Shown here piece after piece: positions 57,378 to 64,000 of a stretch of 64,000 nucleotides of DNA; positions within the stretch are counted from its first letter, which is position 1, and each line of letters begins with the position of its first letter. The stretch comes from Elgaria multicarinata webbii (Eukaryota > Chordata > Lepidosauria > Squamata > Anguidae). Position numbers and translations under genes: made by a program. The notes under the pieces were generated by a model, which saw only the letters and a list, made by a program, of their open reading frames with translations, had not been told where the DNA came from and did not search any database. The stretch covers positions 88,761,447 to 88,825,446 of the forward strand of contig NC_086180.1 in the NCBI RefSeq assembly GCF_023053635.1, written 5' to 3'.

Positions 57378-59711
57378 TATTATTATTTATTTATTTATTT
57401 ATTTATATAGCGCCATCAATGTACATGGTGCTGTACAGAGTAAAACAATAAATAGCAGGACCCTGCCGCATAGGCTTACATTCTAATAAAGTCATAATAA
57501 AACAATAAGGAGGAGAAGAGAATGCACCAAACAGGCAGTATAAGAGTCAGAACAAAATCAAGTTTTAAAAGCTTTTGGAAAAAGAAAAGTTTTTAGCTGA
57601 GCTTTAAAAGCTGCGATTGAACTTATAGTTCTCAAATGTTCTGGAAGAGCGTTCCAGGTGTAAGGGGCAGCCGAAGAAAATGGACGAAGCCGAGCAAGGG
57701 AAGTAGAGACTCTTGGGCAGGTGAGAAACATGGCATCAGAGGAGCGAAGAGCACGAGCGGGGCAATAGTGTGAGATGAGAGAGGAAAGATAGGAAGGAGC
57801 TAGACAGTGAAAAGCTTTGTAGGTCAACAGGAAAAGTTTGTATTGGATTCTGAAGTGAATTGGAAGCCAATGAAGAGATTTCAGAAGTGGAGTAACATGG
57901 TCAGAACAGAAACCAATGGACTGATGTGAGAAGAAGGAAGGCCAGTGAGAAGAAGGTTGCAGTAGTCCAACCGAGAAATAACCAGTGCATGAACAAGAGT
58001 CTTGGCAGAAGAGACAGACAAAAATGATAGCATCCTGGCAATATTATACAGGAAAAAATGACAGGATTTAGCTACTGCCTCAATATGAGGAATAAAGGAG
58101 AGCGAGGAATCAAATATAAAGCCAAGACTACAAGCTTCCTTAACTGGAGTAAGTGTAGCATTATTGACAGTAAGAGAGAATGAGAGATGAGGAGAAGGTT
58201 TAGGAGGAAAAACAAGCAATTCAGTCTTTGCCATATTAAGTTTCAAACGACGATGAAGCAACCAAGCTGAGATATCTGAAAGACATGCTGAGATACGATC
58301 GTGAACATCAGGAGAAAGATCCGGAGATGAAAGATATAATTGTGTATCATCGGCATACAGATGATATTGGAGGCCATGAGATTGAATAAGATTACCCAAG
58401 GGCAACATGTATAAAGAAAACAACAACGGGCCAAGCACCGAGCCTTGCGGAACCCCTACTGAAAGGGGAAAAGATGAAGACGAGCTGCCATTAGCCAGCA
58501 CGCTGAAAGAGCGACCCGCTAGATAGGAGGCAAACCAGTTATAGGTAGAGCCACAGAATCCGAGGTCATGAAGGGAATCTAAAAGAAGATCGTGATCAAC
58601 CGTGTCAAAGGCTGCAGTTAGGTCAAGGAGAATAAGAACGGAATAAAGGCCTTTAGACTTGGCAATAAGAAGATCATTGGTAATCTTAGTAAGGGCTGTT
58701 TCAGTGGAATGCAAAGGACGGAATCCAGATTGAGAGGGATCCAGAGCAGAGTTACTAGAAAGAAAATCAAGACAACGAGAGTAGACCACACGCTCCAGGA
58801 TCTTTGAAACAAAAGGCAACAAAGACACAGGTCGGTAGTTAGACAGAGAAAGCCTATCAAGAGTAGGTTTCTTGAGAATAGGAGAGACTGTAGCATGTTT
58901 AAAAGCAGAAGGAAATGAACCAGAGGACAAAGAAAAATTAATAATATGAAGCAAGGAAGGGAGGATAGCAGGGATGAGATTAATAAAGATGCGAGAAGGA
59001 ATCGGATCGCGAGAGCAAGTGGAAGGCTTCGAAGAGCGCAGTATTGTAGACAGTTCATCAGCTGAGAACGAAGGAAATGCAGAGAAGTTTGCAGGAGGAA
59101 CTGACAGATGAGGAACAGGAACTGGAAGAGGAGCAGAGCTGGCCAGATCAGAGCGAATAGTTTGGATTTTAGCATTGAAAAAAGAGGCAAAGTTATTAGC
59201 AGTCAGAGAGGCGGGGAGAGATGGTGGATTAGGCTTCAGAAGAGAATTGAAGGACGCAAAGAGCCGCTGAGGATGCCTAGCATTTGACTGGATCAACGTT
59301 GAGTAATACTGCTGTTTGGCCAATGAAATAGCAGAAGAGAAAGAGGAGAGAAATTTGTAATGGACAAAGTCCGCCCAGTCCCTGGTCCTACGCCAAAGGC
59401 GTTCAGCAGCCTGGGAACAAGAGCGAAGGTAGCGGATGAAGGAGGTGAGCCACGGTTGGGGTTGAGAAGGGCGAACTATCCGAGTTGTAGATGGAGCAAG
59501 ATTATCAAGAGTTGAAGATAAGGAGGAATTAAAGAAGGAGACAGCTGAGTCCAAGGAGACAGCCGAAAAGACAGAAGGAAGAGAGGTGGCTAGTGATTGA
59601 GAAAAAGCCTCATAATTGATAGATTGCAAGTCACGACAAGAGCGAGAAACAGGATGTGAAGGAGGAGGATTATGAGTAATCATGAAAGAAACTAGATGAT
59701 GATCTGACACC
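57378..59711 (-). mobile_element. L2-like LINE, 2.3 kb, inserted into a SINE
   Basis: It has an ATTT-rich 3' tail at 57378-57405 and is 5'-truncated at 59711 near the end of the endonuclease (SDHHLVSF). CCTTAT flanks it at 57372-57377 and 59712-59717, a 6-bp duplication. The reverse-transcriptase frame is nearly whole, with one frame break near the C-terminus. The 3' end is shared with 11167-11345. Clade call (L2 within the CR1/L2 group) is from motifs by eye. Confidence 0.88.
57881..59710 (-). pseudogene. L2-like reverse transcriptase, 609-codon open frame
   Basis: The frame begins just inside the endonuclease end (SDHHLVSF, residues 2-9). The polymerase region includes [18 protein letters not shown] (about 292-309), [13 protein letters not shown] (328-340), [16 protein letters not shown] (361-376), [15 protein letters not shown] (418-432) and [10 protein letters not shown] (452-461), all intact catalytic motifs including AFDTVDH and YADD. 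After about residue 600 the frame shifts, and the terminal piece (57558-57827: TYKAFHCLAPSYL, PARALRSSD, PYTWNALPEHLR) is in another frame. The missing 5' part means no endonuclease. The small number of breaks points to a young copy. Confidence 0.88.
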
Positions 59712-59925
59712 CCTTATAGCGGGGTGGTTTGCCGTTGCCTTCCCCGGCTGTTATTACCTTTCCCCCAGCTAACTGGGTACTCATTTTACCGACCTCGGGA
59801 GGATGGAAGGCTGAGTCGACCTGAGCCGGCTGCCTGAAACCAGCTTCCGCTGGGATCGAACTCAGGCCGTGGGGAGAGTTTCAGCTGCAGAAATTGCTGC
59901 TTTACCGCTCTGCACTACACACCTT
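59712..59925 (-). mobile_element. tRNA-derived SINE, 5' half (tRNA-like head, split)
   Basis: On the minus strand there is an A-box-like TAGTGCAGAGCGG (59905-59917) and a clear B-box GAGTTCGATCCC (59852-59863), followed by the SINE body (GGTCGGTAAAATGAGTACCC, GGGGAAGGCAACGGCAAACC). It ends at the L2-like insertion; its continuation is at 57289-57371. It is not a functional tRNA gene. Confidence 0.85.
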
Positions 59926-60128
59926 GTGCCACACGAGGCGCAACATGATGTCATTGCAAAGCACGTTGCCCTGCTCTCAGGGCCAACGACTACTGATGGG
60001 CACAGCATGAGGACGTCTCAGCGTATGTTGTGGTGCCCTAGATGCCCGAAGGAAGGGGCAGGGGGAACATGCAGAGTGGTAGCATTGCACTCTGAAGAAA
60101 AGATGCACCTGTTGATTTTCTGGCAGAC

Positions 60129-60629
60129 ATGCCGCTGTTAAAGACACAGGAGCCTGCATCAAGAAATGAGGATGCCAAAACAGTGGCCCTGGAATATACT
60201 CATGATCAATGGGATCATTATTGTATGATAGATACAGATGGCTGTAGGGATCCCATTAAAGGTTTTATTAGTGCAGCATATTATGTCCCTAGTTTTGGGA
60301 TAAAGAAAGGATATCGGCAAACTAATTGGATCTCAATTATGTTAGTTGAGCTGGTATCCATAGTTTTGGTGTTGGAATGGGTTAGGGAAGTCTGGCCAAC
60401 TTTTGCTCTTGTTTTGTCTGATTCCCTTTCTGGATTAGTAGTTAAGCAGTTAGGAGGTGTAGATTGCAAGAATGATCTTGTAAATGATGTATGGGCTATG
60501 TGCTCTGCATTATTTTCAATGGGGATATGGATTGGCTTCTGTTGGATCCCAGCTCATGTTGGTATATTAGGGAATGGAGTAGCGGATAGTACAGCAAAGA
60601 TGGCCTTATATATGCTGTTAAATGCCTGA
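60129..60629 (+). pseudogene. RNase H domain remnant, 166-codon open frame, LINE-type
   Basis: The frame encodes a ribonuclease H fold. MIDTDG carries the first Asp (residue 37), MLVELVSI the Glu (74), VLSDSLSG the second Asp (98), IPAHVGILGN the His region (143) and VADSTAK the last Asp (153). All four acidic catalytic positions are present. The domain begins at about residue 28; the first codons overlap other repeat sequence. Such C-terminal RNase H domains, with PAHVGIxGNE-ADxxAK, occur in the I/Ingi-related LINE group, so this is probably the end of such an element. No RT is next to it. At its 3' end it runs into a minus-strand L2-like piece (from about 60610), which supplies the last residues and stop. 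The start codon is not established; no host exon is implied. Confidence 0.7.
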
Positions 60630-60790
60630 GAGAAAAGTCTTGACCGAAAAGATAACAATGTTGGCGCCAGCTGGGCCTCGTCGGGGAGATCATTCCATAA
60701 TCAAGGGCCACCACTAAGAAGGCCCTCTCCCTTGTTGCTGTCCTCTGAGCTTTCTTAGATGTTCCTTAGAGAACCTTAGATGTTGAGCAT
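60610..60790 (-). mobile_element. L2-like LINE C-terminal fragment
   Basis: The minus strand matches the copies at 22 kb: GGAATGATCTCCCCGACGAG, then TGGCGCCAACATTGTTATCT and a GCATTTAACAGCAT end. It lacks the 3' tail and abuts the RNase H frame. Confidence 0.72.
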
Positions 60791-61213
60791 ATTGTATGTC
60801 AGGTATAGGTTTCAGCAAGGCCGTTGAGGACCTGCAAGTTGTAGTTAGTTTTATTTAGAACTGGTTTGGAATGTCAGAATCTGTGCAAACTTATCTCTGC
60901 CAGAGTTCTTAGGGAAAGAATTGTAGGGGTAGTTTCAACCCCCCTCCCTCGGCATTGAGGCTGTAAGACTTCTCTGGGAAAGCAATAGAGTGTTTAGAAA
61001 GGTGGGGTTGTTGTTGAAGAGTCACTCAGATCGTAGCATCAACTTGGTGGGCTGAACAGTGCCCGCCCTGTTTGGACACAGGCATGGCTTACAGGTCAGA
61101 GCCCTGTCTGTTAGGTGGTTTGAGGCAGGCCTACACTTCCCTTTATAAGCTGGAGCAAAGACAAGGAGACTTTGCTAGGATTATCTTTTGACTTATGGCC
61201 TGAAACCCCTCCC

Positions 61214-61347
61214 TCATAGAATAGCAGAGTTGGAAGGAGCCTACAAGGCCATCGAGTCCAACCCCCTGCTCAATGCAGGAATCCACCCTAAAGCATCCCT
61301 AACAGATGGTTGTCCAGCTGCCTCTTGAATGCCTCTAGTGTGGGAGA
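61214..61347 (-). mobile_element. CR1 LINE 3' tail fragment
   Basis: TCATAGAATAGCAGAGTTGG, then GAGTCCAACCCCCTGCTCAA and CAGCTGCCTCTTGAATGCCT: the complement of the CR1 3' end, cut at about 61347. Confidence 0.88.
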
Positions 61348-61489
61348 AGATCCATCACCATTTGGGACTTTGAAAGCGCTCTGCACATGGACTCTCTTTT
61401 ATTTTCACTTGGATTACTAAGAACTGTGCTATGAAAAGTACTATGAGGCTTTTCATAGACTTGAACTCTTATTTGCTGTGGATTGTGTG

Positions 61490-61790
61490 TTTTTGTTTGT
61501 GGTCAGCTCAGCGTAGTGGCAGTCTGGGATTGATTATGACTGTTGAACTTTTCCTCTGATGACTCAGGTGGCGGGGAATTCCCAGTGCTAAAGCAGAAGC
61601 ATGGAACTCCTTGTGCCTATGGTTTTACCTTCCCTGTGATTGTGCGTGTTATCAGCTGCTCAGTGTAAGGGTAGACTGGATTGATTTTTATTGTTGGACT
61701 TTTTCTCTGCAGACCCCTGCAGGTGGTGGGGAGTTCCCTGTGCTAAACTACAAGCCCGGGAGTTCTTGTGCCTGAGATATTTACCCACCT
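61490..61790. repeat. Diverged tandem duplication (about 150-bp units)
   Basis: Unit 1 (about 61490-61630) and unit 2 (about 61637-61790) share in order TCAGC, CTGGGATTGATT/CTGGATTGATTTTTAT, GTTGAACTTTTCCTCTG/GTTGGACTTTTTCTCTG, GCAGGTGG/GGTGGCGGGGA, GTGCTAAA and TTGTGCCT. Family unknown. Confidence 0.65.
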
Positions 61791-61859
61791 CATGCTCTTG
61801 TTTAGGCTTTGGCCATGATCCCTGACCTACCAACGTGTGGCCCGCGTTTGGACTAGCTC

Positions 61860-61935
61860 CCTTGGGATGTTTCTACCATTTTTCTTGGTAGAAAGTCGGG
61901 GTACAAATTAAATCAAATTAATTAATTAATAAAAA
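61860..61935 (+). mobile_element. LINE-like 3' tail fragment
   Basis: A GTCGGGGTACAAATTAAATC signature with an (AATT)n tail resembles an L2-like 3' end. Too short to classify. Confidence 0.4.
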
Positions 61936-62326
61936 TATGAGTTTTAAAATCAGATTTTAATCAGAGGTGAACTTCTAAATAGAAAATGTTGATTAGTGCA
62001 CTGTTAGAAGCTATATAGATATATTATTTGCTAGTACATTAATAGTGCAATCCTATGTGTATCTACAAAGAAGTAAGTCACCCTGATTTACTTACTGTAC
62101 TTAGGAGTGCATCCTTACTTACTTTGTTTGTAGTGGTGGTACCATTTAAGGAAGGTGGCTGTATTTAGACCATATCTGATTACTTCTCAGTTGCACCCAT
62201 ATCTCTGAACCCTGGGAGCAAGCTCCATTAAACACAGTGGGAATTATACCTGAGTAATCATGCCTTGGATTGCTCTGCAGGGTTTATTAAAAAAAAGTAT
62301 GGGCCTTTATAGTAGGTATGCATACT

Positions 62327-62498
62327 TAGGGTGACCATATGGAAAGGAGGACAGGGTGCCTGTATCTTTAACAGTTGTATTGAAGGGGGAAATTCAGCAG
62401 GTGCCATTTGTATGCATGCAGCACCTGGTGAAATTCCCTCTTCAGCGCAACAGTTAAAGCTGCAGGAGCCCTGTCCTCCTTCCCATATGGTCACCCTA
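62327..62498. mobile_element. hAT-type MITE ('AGGGTGACCATATG' family), 172 bp, with 8-bp duplication
   Basis: It runs from TAGGGTGACCATATGG to CCATATGGTCACCCTA. TGCATACT flanks it at 62319-62326 and 62499-62506, a perfect 8-bp duplication that assigns the family to hAT. The interior has inverted blocks AACAGTT and GGAGGACAGGG. It is the best-preserved copy in the window. Confidence 0.88.
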
Positions 62499-62506
62499 TG
62501 CATACT

Positions 62507-63330
62507 AAACACACAAAACCTTTTGCTTTAGAAAAAAGGGTTAGATAGCTGTATGCCCTGTGCTTTGCACATTGTTGTAGCTGTTATAAAGTAAACAGAA
62601 GTAACCCTAAGTAATGCCCTTAAATAACTGTTGCAGCTGCTATTTGGCCTTCATTTGTTAGGCAGAGTGCTGGTTAATGGACCAGCTGGTAGATATTTCC
62701 TCAGTGGGAGCGAATGTATTGAGAAATAGTTGGAGAGCATTCTTGAGTGTTTTGAATGGGAGTGCTATGGGGCAAGGAAGGTGACACCTCGTGCCTCAGC
62801 TGTAAGGGGAGGGGGCTGATGAAAAAGGTGTTGGAACAGAAGAAGCAGGGTTTGGGGAAGAACTGCAAGAAGAGAAAGCAAGAGCTGTGACGTCCCTGCA
62901 GGGTGTCTTTGTGTGGGGATCAAATGTGGGGTAGCAGATCTGCTGCGTGGTCTGAGTGCATGGGTTGCTTGATTTTGCTTATGTTGTATATATGTAAATA
63001 AACCACAAACATTACAGAAATATAATGTCTCCAATGAGAAGAAACCAAACTCAGATAGTGCAACCCTTGGCAGGGGGAATGTGCAACATTACGCAGATTC
63101 TTTTTTGCATTGCTGGACTGTAAGGTGCTGGGGGTGGATCAAGCAAGACTGAAGTCAGCCCCGCCCCTTTTTGAAAGCTTCTGTGCCTGTTCTTCAGATG
63201 CGTTGTTCAAAACAGCCGCCTTCTCCTGCGTACTTTTGGCCTCTTGTTAAAGAAATCACGTTTGCATGTTAGCTTTTCGAATGTTGAATGATCTTACAGA
63301 GAGTCTCTAGAAATAGAAGAAGTAGACTCT
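62507..63330. other. Intronic, nothing firmly recognised
   Basis: A stretch near 62990-63060 includes AATAAACC followed by ACAGAAATATAATGTCTCC, perhaps an old repeat end with a polyadenylation-like signal. No gene-like sequence. Confidence 0.35.
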
Positions 63331-63636
63331 GGGTTCATCTACACCAAGCAGGATATTCCACTATGAAAGTGCTATGAAAGCGGTATATAAAAGGCAGGAG
63401 CCACACTACTGCTGTATAGTGGTACTGAAGTGCACTGAAAACTGTTGGGGCCCATTGACACATCCCATATACCGCTTTCATACCACTTTCACGGTGTTCT
63501 ACCCTTTTTGGTGTAGATGTGTCATGGGCCCAACAGTTGTCAGTGCACTTCAGTACCACTATAAAGCAGCAGTATGGCTCCTGCCTTTTATATACCACTT
63601 CCATAGTGGAATATCCTGTTTGGTGTAGATGAGCCC
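63331..63636. mobile_element. MITE, 'GGGCTCATCTACACCAA' family, copy 3
   Basis: Ends GGGTTCATCTACACCAAGCA and TTGGTGTAGATGAGCCC are inverted repeats. The interior repeats TTTCATACCACTTTCA and GTCAGTGCACTTCAGTACC, matching the 1007-1333 copy. Several inverted blocks give open frames on both strands that are not genes. Confidence 0.78.
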
Positions 63637-64000
63637 ATAAAGGGATAAGATATGCTTGATGGATGATAGTTGCTTGATGACCAGAGTGGCCTTCAGGTGT
63701 TACTTGAATAAAGGGGGTCCATGCACTGAAAGGGGCAGCAGGACTGTGCTACGTGCCCCATTGCCATCTTCCACAGGTTAGACATGAATGGAGATGGAGC
63801 TCTGGTTATGGAAGGTTCCAGCTTCTATGGAAGCTTTTGCTTGTAGAGCTCTAGGCATATTTGCTTTCCTGGCTCAGACCTTTGGATGTGGAGCTGGGAG
63901 AAGGTGGTTGGGAAGAGCAAGGAGGTCCCACTGCCCCTTTCAACACATGGACTTTCAGCTTTATGTGAATAATACATGAATGATGCTCAAAGCTCTGACA
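63637..64000. other. Intronic, nothing recognised
   Basis: No gene-like sequence or clear repeat in the last stretch before the window end. Confidence 0.4.

Larger units (their letters stand above)
60791..62326. other. Intronic; CR1 tail, diverged tandem duplication and unclassified repeats
   Basis: A CR1 3' end lies at 61214-61347 and a tandem duplication at 61490-61790, listed separately. The stretch 60791-61213 contains CCCTTTATAAGCTGGAGC, which has a promoter-like look, but no family could be named. Confidence 0.4.
38857..64000 (+). other. LDB2: LDB2 intron 1 (5' part, runs off the window)
   Basis: The consensus donor at 38857 opens an intron with no recognised LDB2 exon before the window end, so it is at least 25 kb. 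Mammalian LDB2 is also known for very long introns. It holds the minisatellite, several LINE fragments and MITEs listed separately. An exon too diverged or short to recognise by eye cannot be excluded. Confidence 0.75.

Noticed and set aside
59852-59917. A tRNA gene on the minus strand
   Set aside because: A- and B-box-like motifs are present, but the sequence continues into a SINE body and no cloverleaf was evident by eye.
60791-61213. Suspected LTR-like sequence with a TATA-like motif
   Set aside because: No second copy, no terminal TG/CA pair and no internal coding relic could be shown.
62258-62531. Paired frames on both strands near 62.3 kb
   Set aside because: They lie inside the palindromic hAT-type MITE; similar peptides appear at the 8.2-kb and 23.6-kb copies for the same reason.
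63335-63628. Frames reading KRQEPH and VLKCTDN-like peptides on both strands
   Set aside because: Same peptides occur at 1094-1291; they are translations of MITE inverted blocks.
39000-64000. LDB2 exon 2
   Set aside because: I looked for a sequence encoding a DSDNLWWDAF-like stretch after an AG acceptor and saw none; it most likely lies beyond the window.

Overview
The window looks like nuclear DNA of a squamate reptile, most likely a lizard. It holds one recognisable host coding exon, no operons, and several LINE groups side by side (CR1, L1, L2-like, R4/Dong-like), a tRNA-derived SINE, many short non-autonomous DNA transposons with target-site duplications, and abundant microsatellites. 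That mix is typical of lizards; the species call is inference.

The only host gene I can support is LDB2 (LIM-domain-binding protein 2, CLIM1). Its first coding exon lies at 38725-38856 (+), inside a CpG island at about 38290-39100, with a 14-codon upstream ORF and a long pyrimidine-rich leader. The exon encodes the conserved 44-residue N-terminus and ends at a consensus splice donor. No later LDB2 exon was found, so 38857-64000 is read as part of intron 1 and 1-38724 as 5' flank. A 508-bp hAT-type MITE with a perfect 8-bp duplication sits about 540 bp before the LDB2 start codon.

Layout. 1-26 kb: foldback and inverted-repeat elements (214-376, 522-1445, 4601-4833), MITEs, CR1 and L2-like fragments, an L2-like copy inserted into another L2-like copy (22146-22455), and a GC-rich block (24590-25180) bracketed by two same-orientation copies of one MITE. 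26-31 kb: an R4-like fragment, then a 3.8-kb 5'-truncated L1 on the minus strand with a 15-bp duplication. 31-38 kb: old repeats and unclassified flank. 38-39 kb: LDB2 promoter and exon 1. 39-52 kb: intron with scattered repeats. 52041-54110: a 69-unit, 30-bp minisatellite with a 17-unit (510-bp) higher-order period. 57289-59925: a tRNA-derived SINE split by a 2.3-kb L2-like LINE that still has a 609-codon reverse-transcriptase frame. 60129-60629: an open RNase H domain with all four acidic catalytic residues, probably a LINE remnant. 61-64 kb: a diverged tandem duplication and two more MITEs.

No rRNA, functional tRNA gene, CRISPR array or obvious undescribed multi-gene system was seen. The points of most interest are the minisatellite's higher-order structure, the open RNase H frame, the nested insertions and the LDB2 leader and promoter architecture.
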